Source: Osedax fenrisi (lineage: Eukaryota; Annelida; Polychaeta; Sabellida; Siboglinidae). From it: a DNA stretch of 64,000 bases. The stretch is taken from positions 2,995,874 to 3,059,873 of the forward strand of contig OZ025239.1 in NCBI GenBank assembly GCA_964019155.1, written 5' to 3'. Shown piece by piece: positions 18,971-32,400 of this stretch. The notes under the pieces are model-generated. The model was not told the DNA's origin and did no database searches. It saw only the letters and a list, made by a program, of their open reading frames with translations. Position numbers and translations under genes: made by a program. Numbering within the stretch: position 1 is the first letter of the stretch; every line of letters begins with the position of its first letter.

Positions 18971-20060
18971 ACTCAACATTCTCTACCATAATTACTTGTT
19001 ACAGAGCTCCCAATAACTACTATAATATATTTCTTACCGAACTAACAGTTATACTTATCGAATACTTGTATCGTGCTACAATTCTTACCGGCGACTTTAA
19101 CTTTCACTTTAACACCCCCCTCCGATTTCATTGACCTTTGCAATCAATTTAATCTCCATCCACATAACTGCTTACCAACACAAACACACAGCTACACCCT
19201 TGACCTCGTATTTACAACCTTCGACTTGGTGATAATTACTTCCATTGCTACTCACTCAACACTCGTGTTCAACCATTAATGCCATTTACTTTATCATCAA
19301 CATAAATAACCCAACATTTATTAAAAATAACTTCCTTTGTCAACCTTACAAACATTAACTGTGCATAATTTTCAGTATACATACATTAGTCCCCATATTC
19401 TACACTAACTTCAATATCATTTCCACAATTTACTAACGTTACTCCTTACTCCATGATTTTCTACTGAACTCGGACACCAGAAAAGACTTGTTAGAAAGAA
19501 TAACATAATCTACAACCTATCTCCTACTGAATACAACCTCGTACAATTATCTTTTAAGCGAAATATATACCGAAAAATTCTAAAAAAAAATTAAATCCAA
19601 CTACTATAATTACAAATTCAACTGCTACAAATATGACTACAAACATATCTACAAATTAATCTAAATGGATCATTTTACCTGACCTACCAGATGTGAATAT
19701 ATACTTTTCTGAATATTTTTCAGCTAAAATTAATTAATTGTAATCCAAACACACTGAACAAACAATTACCTGACATACAACTCTCTTATGACTGTGCGAT
19801 TCTGATACCCAAATATAACTTTTTTTCCCTCCCTCTACTACTGAGATTTACAATCAGATTGTAACCTCCACCTTCACCCTCGGAACCTTAACCCCACTAA
19901 CTTTGAAAAAGTTTGTCTCGACCATTGAACCAATATAACAAAATGTAATTTACGAATCACTTACAACTGGTAGTATCCCCCCAGTCAGACATTTCATTAT
20001 CAGTTCTTTGATAAAAAAAAACTCCAACTCCAAAAACTTTAATCATACCAATTATAATAC
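18971..20060 (+). pseudogene. LINE fragment: endonuclease then RT start, decayed
   Basis: Endonuclease-type pieces: TIITCYRAPNNYYNIFLTEL, ATILTGDFNFHF (the GDFN box), then FNLHPHNCLPTQTHSYTLDL and VFTTFD. Near 19970 another frame gives LTTGSIPPVRHFIISSLIKK, matching the 'P...K.A.I.PLLKK' start of RT. Many stops and shifts; it ends in a (TA)n tract. Confidence 0.72.
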
Positions 20061-20136
20061 TTTTATATATATATATATATATATATTTGAAGGATTATAT
20101 ACATATAAATATAGTTTGAATCTTTTCACATGTATT

Positions 20137-20773
20137 TTAAGGGGATCCCGCACATAACACGCAATTTGCCAATTTCGTGTATAGATAGGAAAAATATAGG
20201 TCCACTAATAAAAATAGAACTGATATTCTATTCATTCAATTGACTTAATTTTTTTGTAATGTATTCATAACATATACATGCATAGGAAAATAGAAAGTTA
20301 TTTTTAATATTATTATTTTTATATTATATATATATAAATTAAAAATTAGCGACACTAAAATGATGGTATTTCTATAGAAATTATCATTTTATACAATGAA
20401 TTCTATTCATTTTATTAATTATCTCTCTATTTTACTATTCACATAATTAAATTCTATATAAAGCAAAAAAAAATAATATTATAATTATAATAGTTTTTAA
20501 GTTCTATATTTTTGAATGCGCATATCTAGCGTAAAATAATTATTCTGAGAAAACAGCGTTTGAAGTTTGACATCATAACAATGTAATATTGAATAGTATA
20601 TAATATAGCATTATCTTATCGTCATAAAATTCATTTTTATGTCATTTCTAGATTGAATTAATGTCTATTTTTTTACAGATACTAAAAAACACTACAATAA
20701 GTATTATTATGTAATAAAAAAATATATAAAAAAAATAAATTATCATCATTTTAAATGTGCGGGATCCCCTTAA
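20137..20773. mobile_element. TTAA-flanked inverted-repeat element (piggyBac-type MITE)
   Basis: The left edge TTAAGGGGATCCCGCACAT (20137) is exactly mirrored by ATGTGCGGGATCCCCTTAA (20755-20773). The 600-bp interior is AT-rich with no ORF. TTAA targets are the hallmark of piggyBac elements; the family assignment is inference from that. Confidence 0.78.
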
Positions 20774-20807
20774 AAAACCATTCGTATATATATATATATA
20801 TATTTCT

Positions 20808-20885
20808 ACAAACATTTTAACTGGTATGTAACTATAGTTACTATTTTCCATTATATTCTATTTACATACCAGTTAAAATGTTTGT
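20808..20885. repeat. 24-bp perfect inverted repeat, 30-bp loop
   Basis: ACAAACATTTTAACTGGTAT... (20808-20831) returns inverted at 20862-20885. It lies just outside the TTAA element. Could fold as a hairpin. Confidence 0.9.
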
Positions 20886-20921
20886 AAAAATAAATATATA
20901 CTATATTATATAATATACTAT

Positions 20922-20929
<8 letters not shown>

Positions 20930-20966
<37 letters not shown>
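20930..20966. repeat. (TA)n tract
   Basis: Pure TA dinucleotide run between the inverted repeat and the melanotransferrin-like 3' end. Confidence 0.95.
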
Positions 20967-20972
<6 letters not shown>

Positions 20973-21115
20973 ATATAGTTTATGATTATCAGGTGTTAAT
21001 AATTTACTATTATATTATTACTTAACTATTAATAATTAGTATATGACTATATATTATTATATCTATATATATAACTATTCATAATTAAAACTAATAATAC
21101 AAATAAAATATAAAA

Positions 21116-21121
21116 TTTATT
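21116..21121 (-). terminator. Possible poly(A) signal of the melanotransferrin-like gene
   Basis: AATAAA on the minus strand, 173 bases past the stop. It is one of few canonical hexamers before the (TA)n region. Confidence 0.35.
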
Positions 21122-21293
21122 AAAATATAAATATGTATGATGGAATGTACATAAATGATAAAATGGTAAGATAATAAAATATATAAAATTAATACACGTT
21201 CGTATATACACAGCTATATATATATATATATACATATATATATGCATATAAATTAGTCCGCGATATACACAGGTGGTCGTTATGAAGCAGCGA

Positions 21294-21494
21294 TTACAAT
21301 GATAGAATGAATGACATAGAACAAAGGAACAGCGCAACTATGGTATAGAGGGCGCTGCTGGTAACGCGATGGGTGCCGCTGTTGAGGCCGGTCACGCAGT
21401 CAATCTTCGTGTTCCGCTTCATCGCACGCACGAAACTCTTGCCCAGGTACTTCACGTAGTTCTGTTCCTTCGCCGGTACCGGGATAATTCTCAC
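21294..21494 (-). CDS. Melanotransferrin-like exon 17: C-terminus with GPI-type tail
   Basis: Residues 711-776 and stop TAA; VRIIPVPAKEQNYVKYLGKS, a Cys (KIDC), a small-residue region LNSGTHRVTSS (a plausible omega site; inference), then about 19 hydrophobic residues to the end. Confidence 0.92.
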   Translation of the reverse strand: MRIIPVPAKEQNYVKYLGKSFVRAMKRNTKIDCVTGLNSGTHRVTSSALYTIVALFLCSMSFILSL

Positions 21495-21873
21495 CTGGGT
21501 GTCGGAGTAGGGTGAGGTGTTAGTGGGTGGGCGGGGGGGGGGCGTGGCTAGGGGCGTGGCGAGGGGGCGGGGCTAACCGTGGAGTCTTGGAAGATCAGAT
21601 CTCGGTGATTCATCGACGATTCGAACATATTGAAATCGTTGTTGCTAGAATGTGAACATGTGAATAGGAAAATAGGAAATGTGAATGCTAAATAAAGAAA
21701 TATATACAGAGCACTCTGGAAACACCGGAACCAATGTGCAGTTATAATGAGGTACAGTCATATCAAGTTACAGGGATAGGCTGAAAATGTGTTTCATTAA
21801 TTATACCTCTATGTATAATGTTCCATTGTATTTAGGTATAGGTTTCTAGGTGTATCTATGATGCACTGTGTGT

Positions 21874-21925
<52 letters not shown>

Positions 21926-23448
21926 CTGGAAATATTGATGGAGATATATTCAAAATAAATAATGTACAAATAATTTGGTGTTAATTTGGTAATATGAAAT
22001 GAATATAACTCGGGTGTATATAATATGGAGGTTGCAAAGATCATAGAAACTTGTCGGAGGCGAAGAACTGTTGAGCGTAGTTGATCAGAGTCCAGTAGAT
22101 GAGCACTTGTTCCTTGGACTTGAAGCCGGCAGTAACGATAGCATTCGAAGGAACCCTTCCGAGGTTGCAGTCCTTCCAATCATCTATGTCCTTCCTCTTG
22201 CCGTTCCTGCGAATGTTGCGCGATTATGTAATAAGTGAAGGGTAATTAGTATGTTATAAGTTTATTAATATCGTAATAATAATTATAATAATTTATTAGA
22301 TATATTTTTGTTTTATCTTTTCTTTTGTAGTTTATATTATATATATATATATATATATATAATATTATATTATTAAATTAGAATACATTTTTCATAAAAT
22401 TAATTATAAATAATGTAGTTGTAATTTATCTGATTGATTCATCAATAATATATAGTTTATCTAGTGGTATATATGGAGTTCAATAATGTCACTAATTCAC
22501 GAATAACGTTACATCACTATCGCGAGTCATAACCAGATCGCATAATTATTTAAAATTTCACTCCAACCTAATATTATTAACCTAATAATATTATATATAT
22601 ATATATACATACATATATATATATATGTTATTTCTCCTAATGGGCTTCAATACTATTAAATATTTTCTATTTTCATTGCATACTATGTGTATTATAAGCA
22701 TAGAGCTAGAGAGAAATAAAGTGGTAATACTTAATGCCTGGCCATTAGCTTACACAGCTAATGTGGAAAGCGGAAATAAAAAATCAGCCATCTTGAGGAG
22801 ACCAAATATTAAAATATAATATTCTTTTGATCATAACTTTTTTATTATTAATTATATCAAAAAAGTAAAATATGAAATATATATTACTTTTTTATCCTCT
22901 TTCGAACAGTATTAATAATTTTATTCTAGCTACAAAATAAAAAATCAAATAGGTCAAATCCACCATTAGACCAAATTACACGCTTTAGCGCTTTCCGCAT
23001 GTCAGATACCTTGTTTACTACTCTATTTCTCTCTAGATCTATGTGTATTATAAGTATGTGACAGCAGCAAATAGATGAGAATGCTTTCTAACGGACAGAG
23101 TAGTTCGTAATCATCTGAACGTCTGTTTCTAGCCCAGTCAGCCATGTTCCTACTACCAGTGTTCTCTCTGACTGTGGTGTGTTTCACAAACGCAACATCT
23201 CCACCACCTGAGGGAGGGGTGGGGGTCGGGTGGGGTGGGACAGGGGTGAGATGGGGGTGGGACGAGGTATACTTATAATAAAGATAGTAACTACTAACAC
23301 TATGATTGCGAGTCACGCTGCTTAATAACATGGAGTGTTATTTTACGTTGTATATACCCTATTATCTAGTTTAAATTAATAAAGGTAACATTTATTAAAT
23401 GTAATCACTTTTGATAATTTAATATGAGAGAGAGAGAGAGAGAGAGAA

Positions 23449-23491
<43 letters not shown>

Positions 23492-26400
23492 AATAACTAA
23501 CGTTCACAAAGGCACCGGAAAGCTCCAGAGTTACCATAGTAGAGCTCGAGGTTGTTACGTTTACAGCGGTTAGGACCTCCACTAGCGCAGGCCTCGCAAA
23601 GGTTGATGGGGTTAGTACCGTAGGTGTCGTATTCACGGTCCAACATTCCGGGCACGCAACTCTTACTGAAGAATTGACCTGGCAGCGATTAATGGGGGCT
23701 ATAACTCGGGGGAACCATGGTATACTTATATGATAGACGTAAGTATACAATAATACTAAATAAATTGGAAATTTTATTTAAACTATTTTTTTAAACTATT
23801 ATAATGATATGAAATGATGAACCTATATAACCTATATAATACAACAAATTAATATCACAAAGTTATAGTATTATAACTATTTTATGGTTATACACTAATC
23901 TACAACAACATGTATATTAGAGCTAATTAACATTCCAATAGTGACAATATATATATCAGAGCTAATTGACAGTATTATTGCTATAGATATAATCGACAAC
24001 AACATTAATAATAGAGATATACTGTGTAGTGACAACAGACCTATGTGATAGAATTGATCACAGTCCTTCACTTGAATCTGACCGGTCTCAATCAGAGAAT
24101 CTACCGGAAGTATCCATCCGGCAGCTGTCAGTATACCCGAGTGACAGGTACGTCTATCTAATGGGGGTAAGGGGCGCTATTAGTTGTGGTGGTGGGTAAG
24201 GGGTATATACCGTAGTGACAGGTAAGATGGTATGATTGATGGCTAGGGGTTGATTGATAGGATCTGATTGATGGGGGCGTTACTACTAGTTGTGAATGGG
24301 GTTATGAAACAGGATAACTGGTAGTATATCTAATAATACCTAGGGGACACTACTACATGGGGTAGGGGGGATACACCACTACATGAGGTAGGGGGGACAC
24401 ACTCAATACACAAGGGAACAGCACTACACACACGGATGTATACAAACTCTTAAGATTAAACAGAGTGAGATGAGACTCAGTTCTCCTGGCAACGGCTACT
24501 GCGTAGTAGACTGCATTATCGTAACCGCTGTAATCCTCGGCTGCTATGGGTATCAGATCAAAGTGTCTGCGGGGGGCGGGGGGTGGGGGTGGGGTTACTT
24601 AGGATTGTGTGAGGTAGTGCGCACAGGTGTACAGTAGGGTAGCCAATTAGGGCTGTGATGATAATATATTATGAACTCAGAATTCATCGAAGACTATGAT
24701 ATATATACCTTATTGTATATAACAGATAATCACATCATTTACTTTATATATATATATACATGATTATATTCTTGAGAGTTAAATTTAATTTTATTGTATC
24801 GATTTTTTATGAGAAAGAACACAAATGAATAAAATAGTATTACAAAATAGTTATACTCTTTATATTTATTCGTTTTTGTATTAATTCTTTAATTACCAAG
24901 GGCAGGTTGGTATCTCGATAAGTTCAATAGAACTTCTATACCATACCTGTGTTTTTGATCTCGGTCATCAACTGAATCTGATAATATTATTATTATATAT
25001 ATACATTCTGTAGGTTGATATTAACTTGTTGAAGTTTACAAATGACTAATTATTTAACAATCTATTAGAAATATTACCAATAACTCGCTGAGTAGTAGTA
25101 ATGTGTGCTATTCATCATCATCAACATCAACATCAACATCAACATCATCATCAACATCAACATCATCATCAACATCATCATCAACAACACCAGGCCTACA
25201 TCACGTATCATATCTCCGTTGCATTATGCACTGAAAGCATAGCATACTAATAGCTACTATAACAACTCATAGGGCCAATGAACGGCTCACATTCACTATT
25301 GGGGGAGGGGCCCTTAGTTTACACACATGATGTGATATACTAGGTACTGTGTTGGTGCCAGCATTGTAGCATATCTTAAGTATCTGTAGTGGGACTTGGT
25401 AATACATACACCTCATGATAAGTTAGATGTTAGGGTGTATGATAAGGGTGGACCTAATGATAAGTTAGATGTTAGGGTGTATGATAAGGGTGGACCTCAT
25501 GATAAGTTAGATGTTAGGGTGTATGATAAGGGTGGACCTAATGATAAGTTAGATGTTAGGGTGTATGATAAGGGTGGACCTAATGATAAGTTAGATGTTA
25601 GGGTGTATGATAAGGGTGGACCTAATGATAAGTTAGATGTTAGGGTGTATGATAAGGGTGCACCTAATGATAAGTTAGATGTTAGGGTGTATGATAAGGG
25701 TGGACCTAATGATAAGTTAGATGTTAGGGTGTATGATAAGGGTGGACCTAATGATAAGTTAGATGTTAGGGTGTATGATAAGGGTGCACCTAATGATAAG
25801 TTAGATGTTAGGGTGTATGATAAGGGTGGACCTAATGATAAGTTAGATGTTAGGGTGTATGATAAGGGTGCACCTAATGATAAGTTAGATGTTAGGGTGT
25901 ATGATAAGGGTGCACCTAATGATAAGTTAGATGTTAGGGTGTATGATAAGGGTGGACCTAATGATAAGTTAGATGCTAGGGTGTATGATAAGGGTGCACC
26001 TAATGATAAGTTAGATGTTAGGGTGTATGATAAGGGTGGACCTAATGATAAGTTAGATGTTAGGGTGTATGATAAGGGTGGACCTAATGATAAGTTAGAT
26101 GTTAGGGTGTATGATAAGGGTGGACCTAATGATAAGTTAGATGTTAGGGTGTATGATAAGGGTGGACCTAATGATAAGTTAGATGTTAGGGTGTATGATA
26201 AGGGTGGACCTAATGATAAGTTAGATGTTAGGGTGTATGATAAGGGTGGACCTAATGATAAGTTAGATGTTAGGGTGTATGATAAGGGTGGACCTAATGA
26301 TAAGTTAGATGTTAGGGTGTATGATAAGGGTGGACCTAATGATAAGTTAGATGTTAGGGTGTATGATAAGGGTGGACCTAATGATAAGTTAGATGTTAGG

Positions 26401-29400
26401 GTGTATGATAAGGGTGGACCTAATGATAAGTTAGATGTTAGGGTGTATGATAAGGGTGGACCTAATGATAAGTTAGATGTTAGGGTGTATGATAAGGGTG
26501 GACCTAATGATAAGTTAGATGTTAGGGTGTATGATAAGGGTGGACCTAATGATAAGTTAGATGTTAGGGTGTATGATAAGGGTGGACCTAATGATAAGTT
26601 AGATGTTAGGGTGTATGATAAGGGTGGACCTAATGATAAGTTAGATGTTAGGGTGTATGATAAGGGTGGACCTAATGATAAGTTAGATGTTAGGGTGTAT
26701 GATAAGGGTGCACCTAATGATAAGTTAGATGTTAGGGTGTATGATAAGGGTGCACCTAATGATAAGGTAGATGTTAGGGTGTATGATAAGGGTGGACCTA
26801 ATGATAAGTTAGATGTTAGGGTGTATGATAAGGGTGGACCTAATGATAAGTTAGATGTTAGGGTGTATGATAAGGGTGCACCTAATGATAAGTTAGATGT
26901 TAGGGTGTATGATAAGGGTGGACCTAATGATAAGTTAGATGTTAGGGTGTATGATAAGGGTGGACCTAATGATAAGTTAGATGTTAGGGTGTATGATAAG
27001 GGTGCACCTAATGATAAGTTAGATGTTAGGGTGTATGATAAGGGTGCACCTAATGATAAGTTAGATGTTAGGGTGTATGATAAGGGTGGACCTAATGATA
27101 AGTTAGATGTTAGGGTGTATGATAAGGGTGGACCTAATGATAAGGTAGATGTTAGGGTGTATGATAAGGGTGGACCTAATGATAAGTTAGATGTTAGGGT
27201 GTATGATAAGGGTGGACCTAATGATAAGTTAGATGTTAGGGTGTATGATAAGGGTGGACCTAATGATAAGTTAGATGTTAGGGTGTATGATAAGGGTGGA
27301 CCTAATGATAAGTTAGATGTTAGGGTGTATGATAAGGGTGGACCTAATGATAAGTTAGATGTTAGGGTGTATGATAAGGGTGGACCTAATGATAAGTTAG
27401 ATGTTAGGGTGTATGATAAGGGTGGACCTAATGATAAGTTAGATGTTAGGGTGTATGATAAGGGTGGACCTAATGATAAGGTAGATGTTAGGGTGTATGA
27501 TAAGGGTGGACCTAATGATAAGTTAGATGTTAGGGTGTATGATAAGGGTGGACCTAATGATAAGTTAGATGTTAGGGTGTATGATAAGGGTGGACCTAAT
27601 GATAAGGTAGATGTTAGGGTGTATGATAAGGGTGGACCTAATGATAAGTTAGATGTTAGGGTGTATGATAAGGGTGGACCTAATGATAAGGTAGATGTTA
27701 GGGTGTATGATAAGGGTGGACCTAATGATAAGTTAGATGTTAGGGTGTATGATAAGGGTGGACCTAATGATAAGTTAGATGTTAGGGTGTATGATAAGGG
27801 TGGACCTAATGATAAGGTAGATGTTAGGGTGTATGATAAGGGTGGACCTAATGATAAGTTAGATGTTAGGGTGTATGATAAGGGTGGACCTAATGATAAG
27901 TTAGATGTTAGGGTGTATGATAAGGGTGGACCTAATGATAAGGTAGATGTTAGGGTGTATGATAAGGGTGGACCTAATGATAAGTTAGATGTTAGGGTGT
28001 ATGATAAGGGTGGACCTAATGATAAGTTAGATGTTAGGGTGTATGATAAGGGTGGACCTAATGATAAGGTAGATGTTAGGGTGTATGATAAGGGTGGACC
28101 TAATGATAAGTTAGATGTTAGGGTGTATGATAAGGGTGGACCTAATGATAAGTTAGATGTTAGGGTGTATGATAAGGGTGGACCTAATGATAAGTTAGAT
28201 GTTAGGGTGTATGATAAGGGTGGACCTAATGATAAGTTAGATGTTAGGGTGTATGATAAGGGTGGACCTAATGATAAGTTAGATGTTAGGGTGTATGATA
28301 AGGGTGGACCTAATGATAAGGTAGATGTTAGGGTGTATGATAAGGGTGGACCTAATGATAAGGTAGATGTTAGGGTGTATGATAAGGGTGGACCTAATGA
28401 TAAGGTAGATGTTAGGGTGTATGATAAGGGTGGACCTAATGATAAGGTAGATGTTAGGGTGTATGATAAGGGTGGACCTAATGATAAGTTAGATGCTAAG
28501 GGTGTATGATAAGGGTGGACCTAATGATAAGTTAGATGCTAGGGTGTATGATAAGGGTGGACCTAATGATAAGTTAGATGTTAGGGTGTATGATAAGGGT
28601 GGACCTAATGATAAGTTAGATGTTAGGGTGTATGATAAGGGTGGACCTAATGATAAGTTAGATGTTAGGGTGTATGATAAGGGTGGACCTAATGATAAGG
28701 TAGATGTTAGGGTGTATGATAAGGGTGGACCTAATGATAAGTTAGATGTTAGGGTGTATGATAAGGGTGGACCTAATGATAAGGTAGATGTTAGGGTGTA
28801 TGATAAGGGTGGACCTAATGATAAGTTAGATGCTAAGGGTGTATGATAAGGGTGGACCTAATGATAAGTTAGATGCTAGGGTGTATGATAAGGGTGGACC
28901 TAATGATAAGTTAGATGTTAGGGTGTATGATAAGGGTGTACCTAATGATAAGTTAGATGTTAGGGTGTATGATAAGGGTGGACCTAATGATAAGTTAGAT
29001 GTTAGGGTGTATGATAAGGGTGGACCTAATGATAAGTTAGATGTTAGGGTGTATGATAAGGGTGGACCTAATGATAAGTTAGATGTTAGGGTGTATGATA
29101 AGGGTGCACCTAATGATAAGTTAGATGTTAGGGTGTATGATAAGGGTGGACCTAATGATAAGTTAGATGTTAGGGTGTATGATAAGGGTGGACCTAATGA
29201 TAAGTTAGATGTTAGGGTGTATGATAAGGGTGGACCTAATGATAAGTTAGATGTTAGGGTGTATGATAAGGGTGCACCTAATGATAAGTTAGATGTTAGG
29301 GTGTATGATAAGGGTGCACCTAATGATAAGTTAGATGTTAGGGTGTATGATAAGGGTGGACCTAATGATAAGTTAGATGTTAGGGTGTATGATAAGGGTG

Positions 29401-32400
29401 GACCTAATGATAAGTTAGATGTTAGGGTGTATGATAAGGGTGCACCTAATGATAAGTTAGATGTTAGGGTGTATGATAAGGGTGCACCTAATGATAAGTT
29501 AGATGTTAGGGTGTATGATAAGGGTGGACCTAATGATAAGTTAGATGTTAGGGTGTATGATAAGGGTGGACCTAATGATAAGTTAGATGTTAGGGTGTAT
29601 GATAAGGGTGGACCTAATGATAAGTTAGATGTTAGGGTGTATGATAAGGGTGGACCTAATGATAAGTTAGATGTTAGGGTGTATGATAAGGGTGCACCTA
29701 ATGATAAGGTAGATGTTAGGGTGTATGATAAGGGTGGACCTAATGATAAGTTAGATGTTAGGGTGTATGATAAGGGTGGACCTAATGATAAGTTAGATGT
29801 TAGGGTGTATGATAAGGGTGGACCTAATGATAAGTTAGATGTTAGGGTGTATGATAAGGGTGGACCTAATGATAAGTTAGATGCTAAGGGACTTGACACC
29901 TAATGATATGATAGTAGTTAGTGACAACTGCTTCCCAACCTGCCACCAGTGTAGACATCTGAAGCATCCAGAGTGATCAAGTCCGCATCTCCCATCTTAA
30001 TCTTGCCCATACAATCACGCACGTTATCGCCCATAATACAGTTCAGATCGGGCTGTGAATGTGATGTAACGCAGGTAATAGGGGGCGGGGCTAAGTTAAC
30101 GCAGGTAATAGGGGGCGGGGCTAAGTTAACGCAGGTAATAGGGGGCGGGGCTAAGTTAAGACAGGTAATAGGGGGCGGGGTTAAGTTAACGCAGGTAATA
30201 TGGGGCGGGGCTAAGTTAACACGGGTAATAGGGGAGTGGCTAATTTAACTACACTATAATAGCTATCCTTTACAGTGGTCAGTGTATTGATAGACTAGTG
30301 TATGTTATAAAACACATATAGCTTTAGTCATAATAGACGCATGCTACTAGCTCTAGAAGTCGCTTGTAAAGCTTGCACTACGATGGTTTGTACGGATACT
30401 AATGATAGTGGTGGTGATATACACTATTATGTTTGAAATAACACTCGACTATAGGCGTATGCGATTGGCTGGTAGGGTTAATGGGCGTACTTTAAGATTA
30501 CGAGCTGTGAAAGCCATCATCATGTTCTCGCACTTGGACATCTCCTGAGGGGATATCACACACCAGCGAGCCTGGCTCTCAGGGCACATGTTCAGGACGT
30601 GTAGCTTGTCTCGTAGTTCTGAACCTGGGGGTGAGGGTGGGGGGAGCGGAGGGTAACTAGGGTTATGGGGGCGAGGGGGAGCGGAGGGTAACTAGGGGCC
30701 TGGAGTGACAGGGGAGGGAAGTAACTAGAGGCATGGAGGGGGTGGGATTAACTAGGGGTATAGAGGGGTGAGGGGAAGGGTGTAACACGAGGTATGGGGG
30801 CTAGATATGTGAGGTAGATAAGGGTAGGGAAGGAGAGACGTAACTTGAGGTATGGAGAGGAGCATGCATAAGGGTAATGAGGTATGTGATATATGAGTAG
30901 TGAGAAGAGATGTAAATAATGCTCATTTTCAAAAGCCACAATAAATTCACATTATAAAAATCATATATAAAATCTCACGAGCAGTAATTCAGTTAAGCAG
31001 GAATGGGAAAGAAGGTTCACTTAGACGAGAATCACAATATTCTGTAGTATCAATATGTATCAAATTAGACTTGTATCCAAAAGTATTTATCTATTAGATC
31101 CATCTTGTCATCATTGATCAAATTAAATATATTAAAATCATATGGATAAAGATTTATATTAAATATAATTGAACGATAATAAATGCGTTTAATATTAAAT
31201 ACATACATTTGTTGATACAATGTTATCCGTTTATTTAGATTTGAGTATTAATGATTATGACATTAAAAAGACACGTCACCCAAATTAAATTGATAAAAGA
31301 ATATTTACTTAGCATGAGTTTCAAATATAATATAGATTACCTTCAAATATATATATGATACTTTGTTTATAATATAATAGAATATATTGTAAAATGAATA
31401 TAGAAATAATCGCTGGTTTATAGTTTATAGTCTCAGATCGAGATCGAAGACAAATTATCTAGGCTTTGCTCGGTGATAAATAGTATCAGATCGGCTAGAG
31501 ATAATTTTAAGGCCACATTCGAATCTAACAATTTGATTTAATATGCATGCTATGTAAATTGATGGTTATTCTTGCATATTGAGTAGTAAGATATAAGTAA
31601 CTCTAACTATAATTTCAATATAGGCACCACTATAATTATTGTATATGAATGCATATTAATTATCCATAGGACATAAGTTTATGTGTGTATATTTCATGCA
31701 GTTATTATGTTGTTTATAAGGTCTAATGTGAAAATTATTGATTTTTTAATAAAATAATTGTATATTGTATTAATAATTTACACATTTTCATACAAATAAA
31801 ACATGGGTATTATAGATCTAGTTATTATCTATATATTCTGAAAAGTGTATTATTATATTTGCAATATTTTGGTGTTTTTAGCTGAATGTTCCAGAAAAAA
31901 AATATTCTGAGAAAATCAAAACAATACTTTATTTACTAGTAGGATTAGAAATAATAGAATTAATAATAGAATTAATAGAAAATAATATATATATAAAAAA
32001 TATATATAATAGTATTACACCAGTTATTTTACTATCATATATATTTGATTAAAATTGTCTTAAAATCATGATTTTTTAAAAACGAATGTTTATATAAAAT
32101 GATAGATAATTGATTTATTTATAATAATTGTAATAAAAAAAATATTAGTTTTTTAAACTATTTTATGAACAATTTTATAAAAATGATTGGCACCCTTAAT
32201 AAAAATATAAGTCTTAAATATAAATCATTTACATCTCTCATTGAGAGGGAAGAACTTAGTAACGGGTGATGTTGATAACGTTTATGTATGAAAGGGGTAA
32301 ACATATAGTCAAATAGGGGGTGTGTATTAAATGCAATAGAAGTAAGGAGGGTGAGAACGATAGAGTGTACTGAGGTATGTAAAGAGAGAGGAAGGGGGAG

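Noticed and set aside
25417..29890. Interstitial telomere array
   Set aside because: TTAGGG occurs once per 42 bases, not in tandem.
25396..29903. Long open frames (1037, 117 and 357 codons) of DKLDVRVYDKGGPN repeats, and a minus-strand counterpart
   Set aside because: They arise because the 42-bp unit is a multiple of three and lacks stops on both strands. The array sits between two firmly placed exons of a minus-strand gene, and two one-base insertions break the frame.
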